This document shows positions 7,575-16,791 of a stretch of DNA of 55,825 bases, in pieces. The first letter of the stretch is position 1. The number at the start of each line of letters is the position of its first letter. Under the pieces are notes generated by a model that saw only the letters and a program-made list of their open reading frames with translations, did not search any database and had not been told where the DNA came from. Made by a program: the position numbers and the translations under genes. Source of the DNA: Flavobacteriales bacterium (lineage in GTDB: Bacteria > Bacteroidota > Bacteroidia > Flavobacteriales_D > UBA2798); NCBI GenBank assembly GCA_019694795.1, contig JAIBBF010000018.1, forward strand, positions 1-55,825. The letters are read 5' to 3'.

Positions 7575-9359
7575 ATGAAATGGTGGGTCGCATTGCTTGC
7601 TGCATTGGTATTGTTGGCTTCGTGCGGACAACAACCGGAGAGCGATCCCGCAAAATTATTAGCCCGTAAGTGGGTTTCTTCTGCTGATTCAACACAATTC
7701 ATTTTGTTTACCGGAAAAACGGATGTCGACCGGAATTTTTCATTGCATTTACAGGATTTCGGTAACGATACATTACAAGGAAGCTGGAAACTCGAAGGTG
7801 CCATTGTACATCTGAATATTCAGCGATCGGTTAAACTGGAACAGGAAGTAGATTCCTTATCATTCAGTGCCGGAGCGGAAGGATCGAATGTGCATTTGTA
7901 TTCGAAAGAAGAAGAAATAGCGCGGATTGGAAATGATGGATTGAGTGATCTTGCTTTTCAAACTGATTTAATGATTGACACCTTAAGTGAACATCGTTTG
8001 GTGTTGGTTAGGAAAGGTGAAAGTCCGATGGTTTTTACCTATCACCCTAAACTAAAAACCTATTCCTTTTCTGTTGAATCTGTTTTAAGAGGTGTAGTAG
8101 GAATTTTGGTTTTGGTGTTTATCGGTTGGTTGTTTTCCGAAAAGAAAAAAGCGATCAACTGGCAATTGATATTAACCGGAATTGCTATTCAGTTTGTTTT
8201 TGCCATAGCAGTATTGCGCGTTCCATTTGTTGCTTCGATATTTGATGGGATCTCTCATTTTTTTTTAGGTGTGATATCATTTACGCAGGAAGGGACAACT
8301 TTTTTATTTAGTAGTTTTGGTACAGGGAAAATTGAAAATCCGTTAATGAATTTTGTGGTAATGGTTTTACCAACGGTTATCTTTTTCAGTGCGCTGACCA
8401 GTTTATTGTTTTATTGGGGGATTTTGCAACGAGTTGTTTATGCGCTGGCATGGGTGATGAAAAAAACGATGCGTCTATCCGGAGCAGAAAGCATGGCTGC
8501 CGCAGGGAATATTTTTCTTGGTCAAACAGAAGCTCCTTTGCTGATTAAACCCTATTTACCGAACATGACCCGTTCTGAAATCATGTGTTTAATGACAGGA
8601 GGAATGGCCACTATTGCAGGCGGGGTATTGGCTGCTTATGTCGGATTTCTCGGTGGCGATGATCCCCAGGAACAATTGTATTTTGCCAAACACTTACTGG
8701 CAGCTTCGGTGATGTCTGCCCCTGCCGCTATAGTAGCTGCAAAATTATTAGTGCCGGAAACAGAAGAATTTAATGCAGAAATGACTATTCCTAAAGACCG
8801 GATTGGATCGAATGCTTTGGAAGCGATTACCAATGGTACTTCGGATGGTTTACGTCTCGCAGCAAATGTGGCCGCCATGCTATTGGTGTTTATCGCGCTG
8901 ATTGCAATGGGGAATTATATTTTGAAAGATTTTATCGGTGAACTGTCAGGAATTAACGAAGTGATAAAAGCCAATACAAATTACGATGGATTATCACTTC
9001 AATTTATTGTAGGATACATTGGTGCACCAATCGCCTACCTTATGGGCGTGCCTTCGGAGGATACGATTTTAGTGGGACAACTTCTCGGTGAAAAAACGAT
9101 TCTGAATGAGTTTTACGCGTATACTACATTGGGGAATTTAAAAGCTTCAGGCGCGTTTCACTCGGAGAAATCCATCATTATGGCTACATATGTATTATGT
9201 GGTTTTGCCAATTTTGCCTCTATAGGAATACAAATCGGTGGAATTGGGTCTCTGGCTCCGAATAAAAAATCTACGCTTTCTCAGTTAGGGTTTAAAGCAC
9301 TTATCGGAGGAACATTAGCTTGTTTATTCACTGCCGTGATGGTGGGGATGCTCATGTAA
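7575..9359 (+). CDS. Concentrative nucleoside transporter (CNT/NupC) with N-terminal lipoprotein domain
   Basis: The 594-residue protein has two parts. Residues 1-17 are a lipoprotein signal ending in LLASC (lipid-modified Cys17), followed by about 150 hydrophilic residues resembling a small beta-rich lipocalin-like domain. From about residue 165 it is a CNT transporter: motifs GQTEAPLLIKPYL, MTGGMATIAGGVLAAYVGF, NGTSDGLRLAANVAAMLLVF and GVPSEDTILVGQLLGEKTILNEF are classical substrate and ion-binding segments. It should import nucleosides by Na+ or H+ symport. Ordinary NupC is about 400 residues, so the extension is notable. It is probably co-transcribed with the DUF151 gene just upstream and the S66 gene 21 bases downstream. 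Confidence 0.93.
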   Translation: MKWWVALLAALVLLASCGQQPESDPAKLLARKWVSSADSTQFILFTGKTDVDRNFSLHLQDFGNDTLQGSWKLEGAIVHLNIQRSVKLEQEVDSLSFSAGAEGSNVHLYSKEEEIARIGNDGLSDLAFQTDLMIDTLSEHRLVLVRKGESPMVFTYHPKLKTYSFSVESVLRGVVGILVLVFIGWLFSEKKKAINWQLILTGIAIQFVFAIAVLRVPFVASIFDGISHFFLGVISFTQEGTTFLFSSFGTGKIENPLMNFVVMVLPTVIFFSALTSLLFYWGILQRVVYALAWVMKKTMRLSGAESMAAAGNIFLGQTEAPLLIKPYLPNMTRSEIMCLMTGGMATIAGGVLAAYVGFLGGDDPQEQLYFAKHLLAASVMSAPAAIVAAKLLVPETEEFNAEMTIPKDRIGSNALEAITNGTSDGLRLAANVAAMLLVFIALIAMGNYILKDFIGELSGINEVIKANTNYDGLSLQFIVGYIGAPIAYLMGVPSEDTILVGQLLGEKTILNEFYAYTTLGNLKASGAFHSEKSIIMATYVLCGFANFASIGIQIGGIGSLAPNKKSTLSQLGFKALIGGTLACLFTAVMVGMLM

Positions 9360-9380
9360 TTTTTTTGTATCTTTTTCCTT

Positions 9381-10409
9381 GTGAAAATTTCTCGTCGACA
9401 ATTTATTCCCGCTGCCTTATCGGGTATGGCCGTTATCGGTTTTTCGTCCTTCATTAACCTGGAAGAAAAGCAGAGACCCAGCACTATTAAAGCGCCTGCG
9501 CTAAAGCGTGGTGATTTAATTGCTGTAACATCACCTGCAGGTGCACTTCGTGATGCAGAAACGGCGCATGAGTTTAAAAAGAAGCTGGAAGATTTGGGTT
9601 TTCGCGTGAAGATGGGAGAAAGTGTTTTTTCTAAAGAAGGATACCTCGCAGGTAGTGATGATTTGCGATCGCGTGAATTGATGCAATTGATTACGGATAA
9701 AAATGTAAATGCCATTGTAGCCATGAAAGGCGGTTATGGCTGCGCACGGATATTGGATAAAATCGACTATGACATCATCCGCCAGCATCCGAAAATCATT
9801 ATGGGATTTAGTGATATTACCTCACTCATCAATGCCATTTACGAAAAAAGCGGACTCATTTGTTTTCATGGTCCGGTAGGGAATTCCTCCTGGGGCGATT
9901 TCACCATGAAATATGTAGAGAGTGTATTGATGGAAGCGCATTCCACGCATTATTATCCCGGTAAAAAAGCGGAAGATCAAATCAGAACGATATCACCCGG
10001 TGAAGCAGATGGTATTCTTGTAGGTGGTAATCTGAGTGTTTTTTGTTCGATGATAGGCACACCTTATCTGCCGGATCCGAATGGAAAAATTTTGTTTTTA
10101 GAGGAAGTGAAAGAAGAACCTTTTCGGATCGACCGTATGTTGGCGCAATTAAAATTGTCGGGCTATTTACAATCGTTAAAAGGAATTGTAATCGGAAAAT
10201 TCCGCGATTGTGTGGCAGAGGAAAAAGAGTTTGAAATAAAAACCGAAGTGCTGTTTGACACCTATTTTAAATCGCTGGGAATACCGGTTTACAGCGGAGC
10301 AATGATTGGGCACATTAGCGATAAATATACGCTACCCATTGGAGCAAAAGTGCGAATGAATGCCAATAAAGGTGAAATGCAATTGTTAGAACCTGCCGTT
10401 TTGAAATAA
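9381..10409 (+). CDS. S66-family peptidase (LD-carboxypeptidase/MccF type), Tat-exported
   Basis: S66 serine peptidases cleave the L,D bond of muropeptide tetrapeptides (LdcA) or inactivate microcin-like compounds (MccF). Here the Ser-Glu-His triad is visible as Ser144 in MGFSDIT, Glu241/242 in LFLEEVKEEPF and His311 in MIGHISDKYTLPIG. The N-terminus has a twin-arginine signal (SRRQFIP plus a hydrophobic stretch), indicating export of a folded protein, whereas LdcA of E. coli is cytoplasmic. The start is GTG at 9381, supported by the position of the signal peptide. It follows the nucleoside transporter in a probable operon. Peptidoglycan recycling is the likeliest role. Confidence 0.9.
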   Translation: MKISRRQFIPAALSGMAVIGFSSFINLEEKQRPSTIKAPALKRGDLIAVTSPAGALRDAETAHEFKKKLEDLGFRVKMGESVFSKEGYLAGSDDLRSRELMQLITDKNVNAIVAMKGGYGCARILDKIDYDIIRQHPKIIMGFSDITSLINAIYEKSGLICFHGPVGNSSWGDFTMKYVESVLMEAHSTHYYPGKKAEDQIRTISPGEADGILVGGNLSVFCSMIGTPYLPDPNGKILFLEEVKEEPFRIDRMLAQLKLSGYLQSLKGIVIGKFRDCVAEEKEFEIKTEVLFDTYFKSLGIPVYSGAMIGHISDKYTLPIGAKVRMNANKGEMQLLEPAVLK

Positions 10410-10431
10410 TGGCTGATTAAGAAGGAACACT

Positions 10432-12423
10432 ATGAAAAGCAAAAAAGAAAAACATCAACACACGCGCGCTGCGGAAAAGGGACAGGAACCTTCCGTGAAA
10501 ACGAAAGCGAGTGATACACTTTCAGCAGGATTAAAGCGAAGTGCATTTCTTTTTTTAGCGCTGATTGGATTTTTGGTGTATTCCAACACCTTAAATCATG
10601 GTTATGTGCTGGATGATTTTTCGGTGATAAAGGATAATAAATTAACGACACAGGGACTATCTGCCATGCCGCAATTTTTTAAAACCGGATTGCGCGATGG
10701 AAATTTTCTGGTGGAAGATAATTTGTATCGTCCCATTACCAAAACCGTATTTGCAGCCGAATGGCAGATTGCTCCCGATCAACCTGCATTCGCTCATTTT
10801 GTAAATGTAATTTCTTACGCCTTTTTGTGTGGATTTTTCTTTTTATTACTGCTGAAATTATTTCCTGGAAGATTTTATTTAGCCTTTATATCGGCTTTGG
10901 TTTTTGCCGTTCATCCGATCCATACCGAAGTAGTAGCCAACATCAAGAGTATTGATGAGATTCTTGCTTTGATGATGGTGTTTTTAAGCATGTGGTTTGC
11001 TCATGATTATGCGATAGGCGGTAAAGCAAAATATTTACTTGCTGCTTCACTGATTTATTTGCTGGCCTTGTTTACGAAAGAAAATGCCATTACGTTTTTA
11101 GTTCTGGTTCCATTAACCATGTATTTTTTTACGGATACATCCTTTAAACGCATTGGAACCGTATTTGGCGTGATGGGTGTTTTCACTGTTATGTATCTGA
11201 TGATTCATAAAAGCGTTATTGGAATGATTGGAGTGGATAATGTCCCTGTGGTTGATAATTCTCTATTCGTTACCCAATCGTTCGGGGAACAACGCATGAC
11301 TGCCATTTACATTCTCGGACTTTATTTAAAATTACTCCTGGTTCCTCATCCGCTTTCCTGTGATTATTCCTACAATACTATTCCTATTGTAAGCAGTGCT
11401 GCTCATGCAGGATTCATCTTTTCCTTATTCATTCACGGCGGATTATTTGTTTATGCGCTGTTGAAATTGAAGTCGAAGAATCCCATTGCCTATGCGATTT
11501 TGTTTTATCTGATCAGTCTCTCCGTTGTAAGCAATGTTTTCGTGCTAATAGGAACCAATATGGGAGAGCGATTGTTGTTTGCTCCTTCGGTTGGATTTGT
11601 ACTGGCAGTTGGATTACTGGTTGAACGTTTTGGAGGATTTATCTCTGAGCGGGAATTATCCTTTTCCAAATTATTTTCCCGACTTTCGTTTTCGGCCATC
11701 TTACTTCCTGTTCTTTTTGCATTTTCATACAAAACCATCGATAGAAACAGAGATTGGAAAAGTGATAATACCTTGTTTGAAGCCGATGTTAAAACAGTTC
11801 CCAATAGTGCACACATGTTGTATTATCATGCAGGTATGATTGCCAAACCGGATTCCTTAAAAATGATGAGTCCGGATCAGAAAATGATTACCCTGCAGAA
11901 GTCGGAACAAGAATTGTTGAAGGCATTGCAGATTTGGGAACCATTTCCGAATGTCCATGGATTAATAGCAAGAATTTATAAGGACATGGGAAATTATGAA
12001 AAAGCCATTTTTCATTATAACCGGACTTTATCGCTCAATAATAATGACCCTACGGCTTTTAATAATTTAGCCACCTGTTATTTTGAAACGGGTCGACTCC
12101 CACAAGCTGAATTTAATTTTAAAAAGGCAGTGGAGATAAGTCCGATTTGTTATGCCGACGCCATGTGTAATTTGGGAAGCGTTTACGGAACCATGGGTGA
12201 AATCAATTTGCAGCAGGGTAAACAAGATTCTGCAAAAATATATTTCGATCGGGCTATTGGTTTATTTAATCAAACGTTGGGATGTGATGCTAGCTATGAG
12301 AACGCGTATAAATTTTTAGGATTTACCTATCGAACACTGGGAGATTCAGTTAAATTCCGCGACTACATGTTTCAGTATGATCAGGTAGTAGCGAATAATG
12401 CAAAGGCAAAAGCAGTAAAATAA
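10432..12423 (+). CDS. TMTC-like membrane protein with C-terminal TPR repeats
   Basis: The 663-residue protein begins with a basic cytoplasmic tail and then about ten membrane helices carrying GT-C-like motifs: YVLDDFSVIKDN in the first loop, then HPIHTEVVANIKSIDEILA and FTKENAITF. These match the TMTC family (O-mannosyltransferases in animals; bacterial members uncharacterised). The C-terminal 200 residues are TPR repeats (MGNYEKAIFHYNRTLSLNNN, then FNNLATCYFETGRLPQAEFN). Transfer of a sugar to exported proteins is an inference from the family. It is the last gene of the rightward run that starts at 6967 and ends in a strong terminator. Confidence 0.85.
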   Translation: MKSKKEKHQHTRAAEKGQEPSVKTKASDTLSAGLKRSAFLFLALIGFLVYSNTLNHGYVLDDFSVIKDNKLTTQGLSAMPQFFKTGLRDGNFLVEDNLYRPITKTVFAAEWQIAPDQPAFAHFVNVISYAFLCGFFFLLLLKLFPGRFYLAFISALVFAVHPIHTEVVANIKSIDEILALMMVFLSMWFAHDYAIGGKAKYLLAASLIYLLALFTKENAITFLVLVPLTMYFFTDTSFKRIGTVFGVMGVFTVMYLMIHKSVIGMIGVDNVPVVDNSLFVTQSFGEQRMTAIYILGLYLKLLLVPHPLSCDYSYNTIPIVSSAAHAGFIFSLFIHGGLFVYALLKLKSKNPIAYAILFYLISLSVVSNVFVLIGTNMGERLLFAPSVGFVLAVGLLVERFGGFISERELSFSKLFSRLSFSAILLPVLFAFSYKTIDRNRDWKSDNTLFEADVKTVPNSAHMLYYHAGMIAKPDSLKMMSPDQKMITLQKSEQELLKALQIWEPFPNVHGLIARIYKDMGNYEKAIFHYNRTLSLNNNDPTAFNNLATCYFETGRLPQAEFNFKKAVEISPICYADAMCNLGSVYGTMGEINLQQGKQDSAKIYFDRAIGLFNQTLGCDASYENAYKFLGFTYRTLGDSVKFRDYMFQYDQVVANNAKAKAVK

Positions 12424-12446
12424 AAAAGGGGCGAGAGCCCCTTTTT
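12423..12446. terminator. Bidirectional intrinsic terminator
   Basis: AAAAAGGGGC, loop GAGA and GCCCCTTTTT form a 10-bp perfect stem with A and T tracts. It lies between the convergent genes ending at 12423 and 12449. Confidence 0.9.
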
Positions 12447-12448
12447 CT

Positions 12449-12913
12449 TTATTTGGAAACGTAAATGCTTACACCAAATTCACAAGCACTGCAAATTCCG
12501 TAGTCATCCTTTTCTTCTCCCTTTTCTTTCCGGCAACCTTGAGCAATTAAGGTGCCTTCCAGAATTTTTCCGGGTTTTATACTTCCTTTTTTTTCTTCAC
12601 CAAACGAACTCTTCACTAATTTATCGTAATACGATGATTTAAATTTTACGGTTAGTTTAATGGTGGAGTTGTTTTTTACTTCAATTTGGTAATGGCAAGC
12701 AATTCCTTTTCGTTTTACCAGGGCAATACGATATTCGATATCGGCAGTGGTTTTGTCTTCGAAATATACCGTTTGTTTGGTCCATGGTGTAAATTCTCCC
12801 ATTTTTCCATCTGCCGGCGGACGAACACCGCTTACAACTTGTGCCTGAGATTGTAGTTGGAATGCAACGACAAATAAAAACAGAGTGATTGATTTAGCAA
12901 TTAAGTTTTTCAT
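12449..12913 (-). CDS. Small secreted cysteine-containing protein, unknown
   Basis: I do not recognise this 154-residue protein. It has a clear signal peptide (hydrophobic stretch ending in SQAQ) and a mature part predicted to be mostly beta strands. It contains four cysteines, one in GIACHYQIEV and three near the C-terminus (AQGCRKEKGEEKDDYGICSA and the following Cys), which could form disulphides in the periplasm or outside the cell. Its start overlaps the stop of the upstream T9SS cargo gene by 4 bases (ATGA type), implying translational coupling and possibly a joint role. A terminator follows. Confidence 0.75.
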   Translation of the reverse strand: MKNLIAKSITLFLFVVAFQLQSQAQVVSGVRPPADGKMGEFTPWTKQTVYFEDKTTADIEYRIALVKRKGIACHYQIEVKNNSTIKLTVKFKSSYYDKLVKSSFGEEKKGSIKPGKILEGTLIAQGCRKEKGEEKDDYGICSACEFGVSIYVSK

Positions 12914-13893
12914 AGTTTAATGATGGGTTTAGTTTGTACACTGGAAGAGTTGTTTTCGATACTTAAAAAGTAGATACCCGGAAGCAGTGAGGAAATATTT
13001 ATTTTTTCCGATGAGTTAAGCTGACTCAACTGCATAACGATTTTCCCGCTTAGGTCGGAGATGCTCGCTGAAGAAAAAATTTCATTGGAAGTACCTCCGG
13101 ATATGGCGATAAAGTCTGCGGTTGGATTTGGACTAATAGAATACCGGATTGGATTGTTTTCCTGAATGGAATTTGTAGCTTCAATGCACCATGCTGTGGT
13201 TATGCTTCCGTCATTTTCACTGCGGTACAATAATTTTTTACCTGTGTTGATGTCGTACCAGGTGTAGTAATACGAATCAGGACCAAGACTGTTTGTTCTG
13301 AGTTCAGAAATCATAGCCACATTGCTGAATGATCCTTGTGGAAGAATTAAGGTTCCGAATCCGCAAAAGGTTACTGTGCGGCTACCGGTTTGATAACTGG
13401 AAACAGTAGTAGCATCGCTGTAGTTTGTTTTCGCATAATTATCCGTAAAGCTTTGTCCGTAATTAAACGGAAAGATTAAATGCTTATCCGGGTCCTGAAA
13501 AATTTCATGTTGGGCACTGGGTTCGTAAGATCCCCATTCAGTTAAACTATCTGCACTAATTCCATAATAATTGTAAGGAAGATTAGCCGTAAGTGCCGGA
13601 TCATATTCGCAATAGTTGGCGGAACTGTACATGCTTTGATAAGGCGTAGTATTGGGATTTTGAAAGGATAAATTAATAGTAGGATATCCCGCCATAGCTG
13701 TTAATCCCGAAGCATCCCAGGTAACACCATTTCCGGTGGTGGTGGATAAGGCCGTATTATACGAATTGTTATTGGCTACCTTAACGGAAACAGATTGACT
13801 GAGAGAAACACTAAAGTTGGCGTAGCTGAGGGTTTGACTCCTTCCGTTGGTAAAAAGAAGTAGTGCTGGAATAATAAAGTAGATTTTTTTCAT
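12910..13893 (-). CDS. Secreted protein with T9SS C-terminal sorting domain
   Basis: The 327-residue protein starts with a signal peptide (MKKIYFIIPALLLFTNGRSQ). Its C-terminal ~80 residues are a type A sorting domain: YSISPNPTADFIAISGG, ISDLSGKIVMQLSQL, then LLPGIYFLSIEN. It should therefore pass the inner membrane by Sec and the outer membrane by the type IX system, and be released or anchored at the surface. The middle part is rich in Tyr, Ser and Thr, with no enzymatic motif I recognise. It is coupled to the small secreted protein at 12449 and lies 68 bases after the response regulator gene. Confidence 0.85.
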   Translation of the reverse strand: MKKIYFIIPALLLFTNGRSQTLSYANFSVSLSQSVSVKVANNNSYNTALSTTTGNGVTWDASGLTAMAGYPTINLSFQNPNTTPYQSMYSSANYCEYDPALTANLPYNYYGISADSLTEWGSYEPSAQHEIFQDPDKHLIFPFNYGQSFTDNYAKTNYSDATTVSSYQTGSRTVTFCGFGTLILPQGSFSNVAMISELRTNSLGPDSYYYTWYDINTGKKLLYRSENDGSITTAWCIEATNSIQENNPIRYSISPNPTADFIAISGGTSNEIFSSASISDLSGKIVMQLSQLNSSEKINISSLLPGIYFLSIENNSSSVQTKPIIKL

Positions 13894-13961
13894 CGCTTCA
13901 AATGTTTACACAAATGTTAAGCGAGAATCAGAAAGAGACAATACGCAAAAAGTAGTAAAAT

Positions 13962-14597
13962 TCAGGCCAGGTTTTTTCCGGATATTTTATTGATGGCCAT
14001 AGTACGGGAATTCACCTGCAGCTTTTCGTAAATGTTCCGGATGTGAGTCCGTACCGTTTCAGTGCTGATGAATAATTCTTCTGCAATTTCTTTATACCGT
14101 AACCCTTTTGCCAGTCGATCTAAAATTTCCTTTTCACGAAGTGATAATTTACTCCACTCATCTTCTTCGGTTGTTGTTCCGGAGAATGAGCTAACCACTT
14201 TACGCGCAATGCTGCTCGACATGGGTGATCCGCCTTGTTGTACTTCAACAATCGATTCCAGGATTTTGGATGGGGGAGTGGTTTTGCTCAGATATCCTGT
14301 TGCTCCTGCCTTAAGTGCTGCAAAAACTGTTTCGGAATTTTCGAGTGAAGTGCACATGATAAACTGTGTGTTTGCTTTTTTCTTTTTAAGCAGCTCCACA
14401 CACTCAATACCGCTCATGCCGGGCAAATGAATATCTACCAATACCACATCTACCTCCGCCACTTGCAAAGCGGAAACCGCATCTTCGCCGTTTTCGAAAC
14501 TGGAAACGAGCTCAAAATCCGGATGTCCCTTTACAATAACAGAGAGCATCTCACGGATTTCTTTTTGGTCTTCGATGATGGATACTTTTATTTTCAT
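13962..14597 (-). CDS. NarL/LuxR-type response regulator
   Basis: The 211-residue protein has an N-terminal receiver domain with acidic residues Glu9/Asp10 and phosphoacceptor Asp55 ([13 protein letters not shown]). A C-terminal LuxR-type helix-turn-helix follows ([20 protein letters not shown], with the recognition helix in [15 protein letters not shown]). It should bind DNA when phosphorylated by the sensor kinase encoded 41 bases upstream. Target promoters are not shown; the envelope genes of the same run are candidates. Confidence 0.95.
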   Translation of the reverse strand: MKIKVSIIEDQKEIREMLSVIVKGHPDFELVSSFENGEDAVSALQVAEVDVVLVDIHLPGMSGIECVELLKKKKANTQFIMCTSLENSETVFAALKAGATGYLSKTTPPSKILESIVEVQQGGSPMSSSIARKVVSSFSGTTTEEDEWSKLSLREKEILDRLAKGLRYKEIAEELFISTETVRTHIRNIYEKLQVNSRTMAINKISGKNLA

Positions 14598-14638
14598 GGA
14601 ATCGACTTCAAATCTACTTCGCTATTTTTAGTTAGGCA

Positions 14639-16663
14639 TCACATAAAAGTAGTATTCTGCAATTCGGGGTGAATGGGAATGCTTAAACGGACACGTGTGC
14701 CTTCCGGGGAAGAATCAATTTCAAAGGAACCTTTTACATCTTTGAGGCGTTGCGACATGTTTTTAATTCCGTTGGATGTTTTTCTGATTTGCTCCACATT
14801 AAATCCCTTGCCATTGTCGAGAATCTCTACCATAAACCGATAGTTATCAATTTTCATGTTAATGGTAATCCACGAAGCTCCTGCATGTTTTACCACATTG
14901 TTTAAGGCTTCTTTAAAAGCCAGGAATAAATTACGTTGTACATCTTTCGATAAAATGTAAGCCGGCACCGGATCGGTGATGTTGTAGTTTGTTCGTATGG
15001 ACAAATCTTCGAAATAATCACTGCAGTATTCGTGCATTTTAGCAACCAGGTTATCGAGTGTATTGTTTTCCGGATCGAGGGTCCACACCAGATCGCGCAT
15101 GTTTTCAGAAATATTTCTGGCTGTTTTGGATAAGGTTTGAATGTTTTCACTGGCTTTTTCATTGCTTTCCAATAGAGGAAGTGTTCCTTCCGCCAGCAGG
15201 TACAATTTAGAAATGCCGGAACCCAATTCGTCATGAATGTTTCTTGCGATTCGCATCCGTTCTTCATTTTCTTTTTCGCGAATGGCGTTTAAGCGGATGT
15301 TTTCCTGTTTCTGCAGTTCTTTTAAAAAATTTAATTTTTGCGCAGATAAATACCGGAAATAAATGAGCGTTCCCGTAAACAGGATAATAATAAACAGAAC
15401 GATGAGAAGAATAAACTGATTTTTCTTTTCACTGATCTCCAGTTGTTGTTCGGTAAGGATAATTTTTTGCTCCTGAATTTTATGTTCTTTTTGTACCGTT
15501 TCGTATTGGGTATGAATGATGTTGAGTTGACGATAATTTTCCTGATTGAGCAATGAATCTTTTAATTCATCGTGTTTTTTATGAAAAAATAAAGCCGTAT
15601 TCACATCAGCAATCTGCTCACTCAGCTCGGCAATTTGTTTATAGAAAATAAGTAAAATATCCTTGTTCCTTTGAATTTGACGGGTTAATTTAATCGCTTG
15701 CTTCAAAAAGATTTCCGATTTACCTTTTTCATTTAGCTTAATGTATGTTTTAGAAAGATTAATCAGAGAATTGATTTGTCCGACCACATTAGAAGTGTTT
15801 TTTCTGATCAGATCTTCCTCCAGAAAATTTTGCAATGCCAGCTGATAATTTCCCAAATCATAATATAATTCACCCCGTGCAGATAATGCGCCGGCAAGAC
15901 TGATCTGGTCTGTATTTTTTTTCAATCCCTCTATGGCCTGATCGAGTAGTACAATGGCCGAATCGTTTTCATTTTTGTGGTGGAGACATTTTGCCAATTG
16001 TACATACAGACTAAAACCAATATAATCGATTTCTGTATTAAAGGTGCGCTGAATTCCTTTTCTGGAGTGATATTCTGCTTCCGGATAATTATCGAGATGA
16101 ATGTAAATATCACCCATGAATAAATGTAAACGCGGATTATAATATTCAGCGTCCGTAAATTTGGAATAGGTGTTCAAATAGATGCTCAGTGCTTTTTCAT
16201 ATTGTCCCAATTCCTTATAACAACCCGCCACATTAAATATGGTAGATGCTAAAAGTCGTTTGTTCCCAACCGGAATAGCCAGCAAATACGTTTTCTGATG
16301 GTAAAAGAGAGCAGAATCATAATTGCCCAGGGTTTCGTAACAATTTCCAAGACCATTATATGCGTTGAGAATGCTTCGTTGGTCGTTCACCTCTTGTGCA
16401 AGTCGCAAACATTCTTTTGCATATTTAATTCCCAGACGGGGATTGATCAGTGCATTTTCGAAACTAAGGGTGTATAGTGCATTTAGTTTTGAAGGAATAT
16501 CAGTACTGGTATCCGCAACAACTTTCATGCTGTCCAGATATTCCGGACGGGTACTGTATATTTCATTCGCAGAAAAAAGAAAGAACTGCAGAAGCAATAC
16601 AATTGTTCTGAACAAATTTATTTTTCGTTTTGCCTCGATTTTTCCCTTCACACGGTGAACCAT
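14639..16663 (-). CDS. TPR-containing sensor histidine kinase (HisKA_3 type)
   Basis: The protein has about 674 residues: an N-terminal signal or anchor (RKINLFRTIVLLLQFFLFSA), seven or so TPR repeats in the periplasm, a coiled-coil stretch, one membrane helix (FILLIVLFIIILFTGTLIYF), a dimerisation domain with the phosphorylated His near residue 478 (RIARNIHDELGSGISKL) and a HATPase domain (NNVVKHAG, DNGKGF, GTRVRLSIP). This is the NarX/DesK-like class that pairs with LuxR-type regulators such as the next gene. I chose the ATG at 16663 because the signal peptide follows directly. A 17-bp palindrome lies upstream (16736-16752). The stimulus is unknown. Confidence 0.93.
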   Translation of the reverse strand: MVHRVKGKIEAKRKINLFRTIVLLLQFFLFSANEIYSTRPEYLDSMKVVADTSTDIPSKLNALYTLSFENALINPRLGIKYAKECLRLAQEVNDQRSILNAYNGLGNCYETLGNYDSALFYHQKTYLLAIPVGNKRLLASTIFNVAGCYKELGQYEKALSIYLNTYSKFTDAEYYNPRLHLFMGDIYIHLDNYPEAEYHSRKGIQRTFNTEIDYIGFSLYVQLAKCLHHKNENDSAIVLLDQAIEGLKKNTDQISLAGALSARGELYYDLGNYQLALQNFLEEDLIRKNTSNVVGQINSLINLSKTYIKLNEKGKSEIFLKQAIKLTRQIQRNKDILLIFYKQIAELSEQIADVNTALFFHKKHDELKDSLLNQENYRQLNIIHTQYETVQKEHKIQEQKIILTEQQLEISEKKNQFILLIVLFIIILFTGTLIYFRYLSAQKLNFLKELQKQENIRLNAIREKENEERMRIARNIHDELGSGISKLYLLAEGTLPLLESNEKASENIQTLSKTARNISENMRDLVWTLDPENNTLDNLVAKMHEYCSDYFEDLSIRTNYNITDPVPAYILSKDVQRNLFLAFKEALNNVVKHAGASWITINMKIDNYRFMVEILDNGKGFNVEQIRKTSNGIKNMSQRLKDVKGSFEIDSSPEGTRVRLSIPIHPELQNTTFM

Positions 16664-16735
16664 TATTTCTGTATGATGATACCAAACAGCAGATAAAAAT
16701 AATGATTCAGGGGAATTAACATCATATTTCTTCGA

Positions 16736-16752
16736 CCATTTATGATAAATGG
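16736..16752. promoter_or_regulatory. 17-bp perfect palindrome upstream of the sensor kinase gene
   Basis: CCATTTATGATAAATGG is a perfect 8-1-8 inverted repeat in the 128-base gap between the lipoprotein gene stop (16792) and the kinase start (16663). It could be an operator, possibly for autoregulation by the adjacent LuxR-type regulator. The role is inferred. Confidence 0.4.
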
Positions 16753-16791
16753 AGGAATAACCTATAAACAATTTTAGAGTAGAGATTTAAA

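Noticed and set aside
16664-16771. A longer N-terminus for the sensor kinase starting at 16771
   Set aside because: The extra 36 residues are not signal-like, and the segment overlaps the 17-bp palindrome; the ATG at 16663 leads directly into a signal or anchor.
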